Positions 1 to 7,243 of a stretch of 64,000 nucleotides of DNA are shown here, one piece after another. Origin of the DNA: Streptomyces sp. NRRL S-337. GTDB lineage: Bacteria; Actinomycetota; Actinomycetes; Streptomycetales; Streptomycetaceae. A program made the translations under genes and the position numbers. The stretch spans positions 68,942-132,941 of the forward strand of contig NZ_JOIX01000011.1 in NCBI RefSeq assembly GCF_000720175.1, in the 5' to 3' direction. Below the pieces are notes generated by a model that was given only the letters and a program-made list of their open reading frames with translations, made no database searches and had not been told where the DNA came from. Numbering within the stretch: position 1 is the stretch's first letter; every line of letters begins with the position of its first letter.

Positions 1-1368
1 CGCCCTGGCGTGCGACAGGACGGAGATGATGCCGCCCGAACCGGCCGGCACCAGCTTGCCAAATACTCCTGCACAACCTTGCGGGGTGTAGAACATGCCA
101 TAGGCCGCATGCCATTCCGCGGTTTCCCCGGATACCGGGTCCACCACAAGCTCAGGCCGGGGGATCACTCTCTGTTGGACGACACATCCTTCGGCGGCGG
201 AGTTCTCCAGAGCCCGCCGCCACGTGGCGTCGTCCGTTTCCCAGCCCACCACGGCGCCGACTCCGCCGCCGCGCGCGTTGACCTTCAGGATCAACTGATC
301 GCGCCGCTCCAGGCATTCGTCGAAGAGGTCGGTGTCGGTCTTGAGCGCGTCAGTGTTGATCAGCCGGGTCCAGGGCAGCACCCGGTCGATGAGCCGGCAC
401 TCGTCCTCGGTGAAGTTGCGCCGCCACGCCGGGTCCGAAAGCAGCGCCATACAGGCCTTGTTGGCGAGCATGTTGCTGGAAAGCGGCGTCCACAGCAGCG
501 TCCCGCCCGCCCGGTGTGCACGCAGCAGGGGCGCGACCAGGTCCCAGCCGTCGGGTTCCTCGGCGATCTGGTCCGGGACGAAGGCGCGGTAGACCACGTC
601 GATCTTCGTGTCCCCGAGGTAGAGCGCCCCGCCGCGTTCGTGCACGTCGGAGACCTCGGCCATCCGGATGTCGAGGCCCGCCCAGCGCAGTGCGGACAGG
701 TCGTTGAGCCAGGCGGCGCCGTAGTCCGCCAGACCGCCACGCCATTCCAGCAGGGCCACCACCGGCTCGCGCCCGGGTGCCACCCGGGCGCCGAAGCGGC
801 GCAGCGCCTCCACCGCGGCGCGAGCGGGATGCACGTAACCAAGCCGATTCCGGCGCGCGAAGGCGGCAAAGGCGTCGACCTCCATCGTCGCCCGGGAGAT
901 TTCACCCGCGAGGCCCCAGCCGCCAGCCTCGCTCCCCAGATTGAACTCAAGGAGTTTGAATGAGGTGCCGTCGTGATACATGTCGGCCCGGCCATAGTGG
1001 GGTGGCAGTACGTCACCCAACTGCCGTATCGCTTCCCAGTGGCCGTCGCTGATGCCCAGCACCGAGCGAAATGCTTCCAGATCACCGCCGAACATCCGGT
1101 CCGGCAAGGAAAGAAGTATTTTGAGGAGGTGTTGCAGGTCATCGCCGAAATCGCGAGTCTCACGCTCGTCGACGAAGAGGGGCCTGGCCAAATACTCGCC
1201 ATGCCACGGTGCGAGCGTCGGGAAGTTCTTGACGTGCTGGGCGACCGTTGGCAAGTCGCTGCCCGGTGTGCTGAACTCCTCGTTGTACTGGGCCGTTACC
1301 CGCTCCGCCGACATGAAGTCTCCGCTCTTGCTCGATGGCGACTGGGCCCCTCGGCCCGCAGGGTTCAT
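1..1368 (-). CDS. ATP-grasp-like ligase (glutathionylspermidine-synthase-type fold), C-terminus cut by window edge
   Basis: The reading frame stays open from ATG 1368 to base 1, giving at least 456 residues; the stop lies outside the window. The start has a GGGGTGA site about 8 nt upstream; ATG 1314, preceded by GCGGAGA, is a second possible start. Features seen are LLEFNLGSEAGGWG near residue 135, a segment LLWTPLSSNMLANKACMAL, LPWTRLI, and then LILKVNARGGGVG, which looks like an ATP-grasp nucleotide-binding strand and loop. This order resembles circularly permuted ATP-grasp enzymes that form amide bonds (inference from pattern; no search was run). It is divergent from the PhyH-like gene at 1678, so both may share one promoter region. 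The substrate is unknown; an amide-bond role would suit the cluster. Confidence 0.6.
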   Translation of the reverse strand, partial: MNPAGRGAQSPSSKSGDFMSAERVTAQYNEEFSTPGSDLPTVAQHVKNFPTLAPWHGEYLARPLFVDERETRDFGDDLQHLLKILLSLPDRMFGGDLEAFRSVLGISDGHWEAIRQLGDVLPPHYGRADMYHDGTSFKLLEFNLGSEAGGWGLAGEISRATMEVDAFAAFARRNRLGYVHPARAAVEALRRFGARVAPGREPVVALLEWRGGLADYGAAWLNDLSALRWAGLDIRMAEVSDVHERGGALYLGDTKIDVVYRAFVPDQIAEEPDGWDLVAPLLRAHRAGGTLLWTPLSSNMLANKACMALLSDPAWRRNFTEDECRLIDRVLPWTRLINTDALKTDTDLFDECLERRDQLILKVNARGGGVGAVVGWETDDATWRRALENSAAEGCVVQQRVIPRPELVVDPVSGETAEWHAAYGMFYTPQGCAGVFGKLVPAGSGGIISVLSHARA

Positions 1369-1677
1369 TGTTTCACCCCGATCTTCGGTGCGACTCAATT
1401 GCGGCTCAATTGCCGGTCAACGGCCCCTGTGGGCACGGACGATCTGTGTTAACACTAGAATGCCTGAACACCTGGACGGAATGGTTCAGCCAGGTGGGAG
1501 CGTCACGCCCGACATCGACTCGATTGCGGTCTCGGCTGACCCTCGCCTCGGTGGCAGAGGGGCTGCACCGCCCGCAGCCGCTGCGTCGGCGGTCAGTAAC
1601 TCAGCCTCGGCGGCGGCCACTTCATGAGCTGAAGAATGCTCCGTCAACTCCCCCTCACTTTCAGGAGTAGCATCAGC
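1369..1677. other. Divergent intergenic region
   Basis: This 309-bp gap lies between the left ATP-grasp-like gene and the PhyH-like gene and must contain both promoters. G+C is locally lower near 1380-1460. A minus-strand open frame (1486-1698) has weak codon bias and overlaps the PhyH-like start, so I do not call it a gene. Confidence 0.5.
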
Positions 1678-2490
1678 ATGCGACTGAACCAAATCCAAGT
1701 CGACGAATACCGCTCCAACGGATTCTTGCTGCTGGAATCCCTGCTGAACCAGCGAGAAGTGGAAGCACTGCGCTCCGCTTTCGAGCGTGACAGCGCGATC
1801 CCCGGCCCGCAGGTCGTCACCGAGGAAGGCGGGACGGAGGTCCGCGCGGTGTACTCCTCACACCAGCGGCAACCGGAGTACGCCAGGCTCATCCGCGACC
1901 CGCGCCTTCTGCGCCCCGTCCAGCAACTGCTCAGCAACGACGTCTACATCTACCAGTTCAAGATCAATGCCAAGTCTGCCTTCGGCGGCGACAAGTGGGC
2001 CTGGCACCAGGACTACCTCGCCTGGCGCCTCGCTGACGGCCTGCCCGCCCCTCGGCAGATCAACGTCGGTGTCTTCCTGGACGACGTGACCGAGTTCAAC
2101 GGGCCGGTCATTTTCCTGCCCGGATCCCACCGCAATGGGCTGGTCCGCGAGGGCCGGGAAGACTCCGCCAAGTCGGACCAGCACCTGGACCCCGATGACA
2201 TCTCGCTGACCCCGCGGCAGCTCGCCCAGCTCGTCAGCCGCCACGGAATGTCCGGCCCCAAGGGCCCTGCCGGCTCCATAGTGTTCTTCTCGCCGGAGAT
2301 CGTGCACGGTTCGGCGCCCAACATGTCCCCGTTCACCCGCCGGCTGCTCATCGCGACCTACAACGACGCGGCCAATCTGCCGCAACCGTCCGGCCCGGCC
2401 CGCCCCGCCCACGTGGTGTGCCGGGACACCGAGCCGCTGCGCGCCCTGGACGTGCCGTTCTCGGAGAACCTTGAGACGGTGACGGCATGA
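1678..2490 (+). CDS. PhyH-family Fe(II)/2-oxoglutarate dioxygenase
   Basis: 270 residues. The iron triad is visible: WHQDY supplies H110 and D112, and EIVHGS supplies H210. An arginine pair near residue 220 (FTRRLL) would bind 2-oxoglutarate. The layout matches ectoine hydroxylase and related PhyH enzymes that hydroxylate amino acids or other small molecules. ATG 1678 was chosen because AGGAG lies 10 nt upstream; the frame is also open further upstream without a ribosome site. The stop overlaps a following ATG (ATGA at 2487), so translation was probably once coupled to the now broken dehydrogenase gene. The family is clear but the substrate is not. It is one of four different iron oxygenases in the cluster. 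Confidence 0.85.
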   Translation: MRLNQIQVDEYRSNGFLLLESLLNQREVEALRSAFERDSAIPGPQVVTEEGGTEVRAVYSSHQRQPEYARLIRDPRLLRPVQQLLSNDVYIYQFKINAKSAFGGDKWAWHQDYLAWRLADGLPAPRQINVGVFLDDVTEFNGPVIFLPGSHRNGLVREGREDSAKSDQHLDPDDISLTPRQLAQLVSRHGMSGPKGPAGSIVFFSPEIVHGSAPNMSPFTRRLLIATYNDAANLPQPSGPARPAHVVCRDTEPLRALDVPFSENLETVTA

Positions 2491-2639
2491 CGGCCGGCAC
2501 CGCGCACGCCCTCGTACTACAGGAGTGCATCGCACCGCCGCGACTGCGAACCTTCGGCTTGCCACCGGCCCGCGACGGCGGCAGGCTCGTCGCCTGCGGG
2601 TTCAGCGGCGTCTCTGGCACCGCTATGCGCTTGCGCTAG
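2487..2639 (+). pseudogene. N-terminal fragment of an MDR (zinc-type) alcohol dehydrogenase/quinone reductase
   Basis: A 50-codon frame starts at an ATG overlapping the PhyH-like stop (ATGA) and ends at TAG 2637. It reads like the first strand pair of the medium-chain dehydrogenase family: ALVLQECIAPPRLRTFGLPP, then GRLVACGFSGVSGTAMRL, which matches the usual pattern of valine-rich strands followed by G-V-C/S-G-T-D. The catalytic and nucleotide-binding domains are absent, so this is a truncated relic. The original gene was probably translationally coupled to the dioxygenase. Similarity was judged by eye. Confidence 0.5.
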
Positions 2640-2999
2640 GGCCGGCCGGCCACGACCGGCTGGCCTTCACCCAACCGCTGTGCGGCAGGCCGCCCTGGAG
2701 TCGCTGCTCAGACCGATGCGGGCGGGGCCCGCGGCGAATCCGTACGACCCGGCGAGCCCGCCCGCCCCGCCGCGGGTGCCCTGGCCGTCCAGCCCCGTCC
2801 GGCCGGCCTGGGGCAGATCGACCGGGTGATCGCCACCCTGGTCAGCGACGGCCTCACCCACAGCCGGAGCGTCACCCGCATCAACCGCACGCCGCACACC
2901 GTCAGTTATCACCTACGCAAGATGTTCGGCACACTCAGCGTCCGATCGCGCAGCGAATTCGCGGGCACGGTCAGGCAGAGACCATGGGAGGCGCCATGA
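2640..2999 (+). pseudogene. C-terminal HTH remnant of a LuxR-family regulator
   Basis: In the same frame as the preceding fragment but after its stop, the last 60 or so codons read as a LuxR/GerE helix-turn-helix: IDRVIATLVSDGLTHSRSV, then TPHTVSYHLRKMFGTLSV and RSRSEFAGTV. The typical scanning helix, recognition helix and closing R-S-R-x-E-x-A are all there. No plausible start codon or regulatory domain lies upstream in this frame. The frame ends at TGA 2997-2999, which overlaps the ATG of the next gene, so the remnant may still affect its translation. I interpret 2487-2999 as the fused debris of two genes. Confidence 0.6.
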
Positions 3000-4144
3000 C
3001 CGCCACGACGGACACTTTCGCCGACGCGATCGGCGGACTCGGGGACACCGAGTGGGACCGGCTCGCCGACGGCAGGTTCTACTCGTCGGCGCTGTGGCTG
3101 CGGGTATGCGCCCTCGACCCCGGGTCGGTCTCCGGCGGACTGCACGTGAAGACCCCGGGCGGCGGCCGCGCCGCGATCCCGGTGGCGGCGGTGACCGACG
3201 AGCCCACCCCGGACCTGCGGTGGCACGACATGCTGGCCGCGCGCGGCCTGCCGGCGCCCGAGCCGGGCGGCCTGCTCATCGGCCAGCGCCGCGGCTACCT
3301 GGCGCACCTCCTGACCGGCGAGGGAACCGATCGGACCGAGGCCGCCGCCGCGGTGCTCGACGCGGTCCGCGCGCTGCGCTCACCCCTGCACGAGGAGTCG
3401 AAGATCGCCCGGGTGGCGATGTACCTGACCACCGAGGACGTGGGGGCGCTGCGCGCGGCGGGGGTGCGGACCGCCCCGGTCGCGTTGAAGACCGACGCCT
3501 GGATCGAGATCCCGCCCGGCGGCTTCCACGCCTGGCTGGACTCACTGTCGGCGCACCGGGCCCGCCGCATCCGCAGCGAGATACGGAAGTTCGAGAAGGC
3601 CGGATACGAGGTGGAGCACCGAACGCTCGCCGAGTCCTGGCAGGACGTCGCCCGGCTGCTGGCCCGTTCGCTGCTGCGCTATGGCAGAACTGTCGACGTG
3701 GCCCCGATGGCAGAGTCCTTCCGCAAGCAGGGGGAACTCGCCGGTTCGCGCGCCGAAGTGGTGCTGTGCTCGCGCCCCGGCGAACCGCCCGTCGGCTTCT
3801 GCCTGTACTACCGTTGCGGCGACACCGTGCACCTGCGGGGGCTCGGCCTCGATCACGACCGACTCGCCTCGGCCGCCGAGTACTTCAACATCACCTACTA
3901 CATGGCGGCGCGGCTCCCGGGAGTGCGCCGGATCCACGCGGGCACCGAGACCGCGGAAGGAAAGGCACTGCGCGGCGCGACGCTCCAGCCACTGTGGCTG
4001 CTGGACCTGTCCGAGGACAGCCCGCTGGCCGGGCACGACGAGGAGATCCGCGAGCACAACCGCGCCCTGCTCACCCACCTGCGCGACTCCTCGCCCGCGA
4101 TTTCCGGCGCCCTGATGTACGAGCTCTGGGAGCCGTACTGCTGA
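2996..4144 (+). CDS. FemAB/BioF2-like GNAT-fold acyltransferase
   Basis: 382 residues. The second half has the double-GNAT signature seen in FemAB-type and BioF2-like acetyltransferases: AHRARRIRSEIRKFEKAGYE, then LARSLLRYGRTVDV, PPVGFCLYYRCGD, and HAGTETAEGKALRGATLQPL close to the C-terminus. Such proteins transfer acyl or aminoacyl groups to amines, and some use aminoacyl-tRNA. The start is ATG 2996 with GGGAGG upstream. It lies head to tail with the remnants and is convergent with the decayed M20 peptidase. In this cluster it could add an amino-acid or acyl group to the product, or confer self-resistance; the sequence does not decide. Confidence 0.6.
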   Translation: MTATTDTFADAIGGLGDTEWDRLADGRFYSSALWLRVCALDPGSVSGGLHVKTPGGGRAAIPVAAVTDEPTPDLRWHDMLAARGLPAPEPGGLLIGQRRGYLAHLLTGEGTDRTEAAAAVLDAVRALRSPLHEESKIARVAMYLTTEDVGALRAAGVRTAPVALKTDAWIEIPPGGFHAWLDSLSAHRARRIRSEIRKFEKAGYEVEHRTLAESWQDVARLLARSLLRYGRTVDVAPMAESFRKQGELAGSRAEVVLCSRPGEPPVGFCLYYRCGDTVHLRGLGLDHDRLASAAEYFNITYYMAARLPGVRRIHAGTETAEGKALRGATLQPLWLLDLSEDSPLAGHDEEIREHNRALLTHLRDSSPAISGALMYELWEPYC

Positions 4145-4172
4145 GGCCAACTGCCGCCGTCGTGGAGCGCGC

Positions 4173-4899
4173 CTACGGGACGGCTTGCCGCGGGCCGGGC
4201 GGGCGGACCTTGATGCTGCACCGCGGGCTGGTACGCGACGACGAGCACCAGCCCCGCACCTCCGGGTCGCGGGTGTATTGGGCGATGACCGCGGTGATAC
4301 TGCGCCGGCTGACCGGGGTGGCCACGCCGTCCCGGCGCGCCGCATGACCGGCGATCAGCTCACCCTCGGCGCACTGCCGGCACGGCCGGAGGAGGGCGAA
4401 CAGCGTCGAAGCCGGCGGGCAGCCGGCAGGACACCTCGGCGATGGCCTCGTGGATGTCGCCGCCGAGGCGGACCAGCAAGGGCAGTGCCTGGTCGAACAG
4501 CGCCAGGCCGCCGTGCCGGAAGTTCCAGCCCCCTTGTAGCCGACGCCCACGCAGGACGAGCCGCTGGGTTCCCCGATCACCACGGCGTCCGGCCGCATCC
4601 GGTCGGCCAGGTAGCAGGCGCCCGCCGAGTAGTGTTCCTCTTCGACGGCGCCGACCACGACGATGCGGGCCCGGCACACGTCGGACCGGGCGAATCGCGC
4701 GGCGGCGCAGATCATGGCCGCCGGCGGGCCCTTGGCGTCGACCGTGCCCCGGCCGTGCAGCACGCCGTCGATCGAGGTCCGGAAGCCGAGTGCGGGCATG
4801 CGTTCGGCCAGGAAGTCGCCGAGGGTGTTCTCGGAGCTCGGCACCTATGGGATGCGCACCATGACGTGCAGCCGCTCCGCCTCGTTCGCCCGGTCCATA
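4173..4899 (-). pseudogene. Decayed LysK/DapE-type M20 peptidase
   Basis: The relic runs from ATG 4899, whose product starts MDRANEAERLHVMVRIP and then meets TAG. It resumes as VPSSENTLGDFLAERMPALG. About 30 residues that should hold the first metal ligand (the H-x-D motif) are missing before GVLHGRGTVDAKGP. VVVGAVEEEHYSAGACYLAD and DAVVIGEPSG are well preserved, as in [LysW]-lysine hydrolases. After GYKG the frame shifts; pieces such as HEAIAEVSCRLPAGFDAV and RRSITAVIAQYTRD lie in different frames. One stop, one deletion and at least two frameshifts make it non-functional. Its 5' end starts only 4 bp beyond the stop of the PF10014 oxygenase gene, so it was once the last gene of that transcript. 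Confidence 0.75.
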
Positions 4900-4902
4900 G
4901 GC

Positions 4903-5649
4903 TCAGACCGCCGGGTTGAAGTCGACCTGGAGCATGTCGCGCACGCCCGAGGCGCCCTCGGAGACGGTCGGCGAGACCTCGTGGGTGATCCTGTTGTCGT
5001 CGAAGAACATGGAGTCGAGCGGCTGGAGCAGGGTGGTCTGCACGATGCCGCTGCCGTCGTTGGGGTGGACGGTGGACAGGCCGCCGGTGACGCCCTCGCG
5101 GCGCATCAGGTGCAAACCGACGCAGGAATGGCCGTCGCGGTGGCGGCCCTCGGGGGTGGGCAGGCCATCGGCGCCGGCGCGGGCGACGACGCGGACCAGG
5201 TGAACCCCGACCGTCCACGAGGTGTTGCCGTTGACCGCGGTCGCCATCCGGGCGTCGAAGCTGACCAGGGCGCGCATGCCGGCGCCGAGCAGGACGTCCT
5301 CGGCTATCGGCTCGAAGACCCGGTCCTTGCCCTTCCAGAGCGGGATGGCGTCCTGGCGGAAGACGGCGTTGGGCAGGACCTCGAAGGTGACGGCGTCGCC
5401 GTCGACGTCGACGCGCAGCCGGCCGTAGCGGCGCTCGCGGTAGACGCCGACGCCGTCGACCTGGGTGTCGACCGGCAGGTTCTCCCAGGCGCCGCGGAGT
5501 TCCTCAAGGTCGGCGTCGCCGATCAGCCCGGCGAGCTCCGGTTTGCGCAGGACGACGAAGCCGGTGCGGCGGACCTGCTCCGAGAAGGTGGGCACGCCGT
5601 CACGGAGCTGTGGTGCGGTGGTCAGCGTGGTGCTGGTGCTGTCGGTCAT
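4903..5649 (-). CDS. PF10014-type 2OG-Fe dioxygenase (L-isoleucine 4-hydroxylase-like)
   Basis: 248 residues. The protein has EGRHRDGHSCVGLHLMRR, giving H170 and D172 of the iron triad, and NRITHEVSPT with H223. This arrangement, with the short FFDDNR-x-x-H ending, is that of the 2OG-Fe_Oxy_2 family, which includes enzymes that hydroxylate free aliphatic L-amino acids such as isoleucine. ATG 5649 is preferred over an upstream ATG at 5667 because GGGGAAA sits just before it. It lies 155 bp downstream of the ATP-grasp ligase on the same strand, and the LysK relic follows immediately. I infer that it hydroxylates a free amino acid that the ligase then joins. Confidence 0.85.
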   Translation of the reverse strand: MTDSTSTTLTTAPQLRDGVPTFSEQVRRTGFVVLRKPELAGLIGDADLEELRGAWENLPVDTQVDGVGVYRERRYGRLRVDVDGDAVTFEVLPNAVFRQDAIPLWKGKDRVFEPIAEDVLLGAGMRALVSFDARMATAVNGNTSWTVGVHLVRVVARAGADGLPTPEGRHRDGHSCVGLHLMRREGVTGGLSTVHPNDGSGIVQTTLLQPLDSMFFDDNRITHEVSPTVSEGASGVRDMLQVDFNPAV

Positions 5650-5804
5650 GGTGTTTCCCCTTTGCACGGGTGTCCCGGCGGGGCCGGCGTTTCCGGCCGG
5701 GCCGGGTGCGGTTGATGTCGGGTGCGACCGATGGTCCGGTCACGCCCGGTGACGACGGTCGCCACGGGCAGATCGGCAGAGGCGTTGTGTGTCGTGGCGG
5801 GTGC

Positions 5805-7073
5805 TCACTCCTGCTCCTCGTACTCGACGTGCAGCGTCCGGGCGAGGTGGTCGAGGTACGCCTCGGCCTCCGCGTCCGACGCGTGGTGGGAGAGCACGAC
5901 CGCCGGGTTTCCGGACCAGTCCGGGTAGGGGCGCAGCACTGCGCCGGGGCCCGCGGTCTGCACCACGTAGTCCACCTGCGGGTCGGTACGCACCGCGTCC
6001 AAGCCGCGTATCTGCTTGACCCGTCCGCCGCTGCCGATCGGCACCAGGTACGCCGCCGCGTGGCCGGCCGGTGCCGGCCCCTCACGCCAGCAGATGGGCT
6101 CCTGCCCGAGGTGGATGCGCAGTGCCTCAGCAGCCAGGTCGATCCCGCTGCTGACGTGGGCGAGGTGGTGCATATTGCCCCCGCCGCCGAGGCGCGCGGT
6201 CATCTCCAGCAGCACCGGCCGCACCCCGCCGACCAGCCGCAGTTCGGTGTGCGTGGTGCCTTCCGTGACGCCGAAGGCGTGGTGGGCACCGATCACCTCC
6301 GCCTCGATCGCGGCGAGTATCTCGGCCGGCAGCTGGGCGGGGGCCCGCAATGTGGTCTCCTCGAAGTAGGGCCCCGTCAGCTGTCCCTTCCAGCTGACGG
6401 CACAGACCCTTACCTGCCCGTGGTACACGAGGGATTCGGCGGAGATCTCCGGCCCGTCCAGGTACTCCTCGACCAGCACACCGGTGTCCGAGTCCGGTCC
6501 GTGGGCGGCGCCCAGGTGGGTTTCGACGAGCTTCCAGGTACGGGCCACGGCCTGCTCAAGGCTGTCCCTGTCGTCCGCACGGATCACACCGAAACTGGAG
6601 TGGCCGTTCGCCGGTTTGACCACGACGGGGAACCGCAAGGTCAGCGCGTCGGTCCAGCTGTCCGGATCCTTGACGACCACGAAGCCGGGCACGCCCAGCC
6701 CCGCTTCCAGCAGGCGCTGGCGCATGCTGCGCTTGTCGCGCACCACGGCCGCCGCCTCCTCGGTCAGCCCGGTGAGGCCCAGCTCCCGAGCGGCGCGCGC
6801 CACGAACGGTATGACCCTTTCGTTGCCCGACATGATGCCGTCGAAGGGCTCTTGCCGGTAGCGGTCGGCGAGCGCGGACAACGCACCGTCCGGGTCTCCG
6901 TCGATGTCCAGCGGCAGCAGTTCGACCACCGCGTTGGCCCGCCCGGCGGACTCCGCCGAGTCGTCCCCCCTGGGGATGAGGATCAGGTCGATACCGGCAC
7001 GCTCGGCGGCATCGAACACCCAGGGGAACACGGACAACTGACCGGCGAGGACAAGTTTCGGGCGTTGCGGCAT
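5805..7073 (-). CDS. ATP-grasp ligase, L-amino-acid-ligase-like
   Basis: 422 residues with a full ATP-grasp fold. The N-terminal Rossmann-like part is KLVLAGQLSVFPWVFDAAE, the central domain holds RDKRSMRQRLLEAGLGVPGF and FPVVVKPANGHSSFGV, then VEEYLDGPEISAESLV, and the metal-binding end LLEMTARLGGGGNMHHL. Family members with this layout (BacD-like L-amino acid ligases) activate a carboxylate as acyl phosphate and couple it to an amine. ATG 7073 was chosen because the homologous sequence starts there; upstream sequence in frame is noise. It lies between the SARP gene and the PF10014 oxygenase, all on the minus strand. It could join an amino acid to another amino acid or to a 7-deazaguanine carboxylate; that choice is inference. 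Confidence 0.85.
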   Translation of the reverse strand: MPQRPKLVLAGQLSVFPWVFDAAERAGIDLILIPRGDDSAESAGRANAVVELLPLDIDGDPDGALSALADRYRQEPFDGIMSGNERVIPFVARAARELGLTGLTEEAAAVVRDKRSMRQRLLEAGLGVPGFVVVKDPDSWTDALTLRFPVVVKPANGHSSFGVIRADDRDSLEQAVARTWKLVETHLGAAHGPDSDTGVLVEEYLDGPEISAESLVYHGQVRVCAVSWKGQLTGPYFEETTLRAPAQLPAEILAAIEAEVIGAHHAFGVTEGTTHTELRLVGGVRPVLLEMTARLGGGGNMHHLAHVSSGIDLAAEALRIHLGQEPICWREGPAPAGHAAAYLVPIGSGGRVKQIRGLDAVRTDPQVDYVVQTAGPGAVLRPYPDWSGNPAVVLSHHASDAEAEAYLDHLARTLHVEYEEQE

Positions 7074-7225
7074 GACGGTTCTCCAAGCATCGGCTGTAGG
7101 GACGGGTCCGGGCAAGGCGCGCCGGCCGGTACGGTCCTGCGTGCGATCACCCTGGCGATCAGGGAGCCGCAGAACACCCCGGTGGCGTACGTCTCCAGGT
7201 TTCGCGTGAATTCCTCGAACTGCAC
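6983..7225 (-). CDS. Possible small ORF ahead of the ATP-grasp gene
   Basis: A GTG at 7225, with GGAGG 12 nt upstream, opens an 80-codon frame beginning MQFEEFTRNLETYATGVFCG. The first 45 or so residues have protein-like composition. The last 30 codons overlap the start of the ATP-grasp gene in another frame and look like noise. A tract of eight C residues lies just before the GTG, where indels are easy. It may be a real small peptide, the remnant of a longer gene, or nothing. No family recognised. Confidence 0.2.
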   Translation of the reverse strand: MQFEEFTRNLETYATGVFCGSLIARVIARRTVPAGAPCPDPSLQPMLGEPSCRNARNLSSPVSCPCSPGCSMPPSVPVST

Positions 7226-7243
7226 CGGGGGGGGTGGCCTCCG

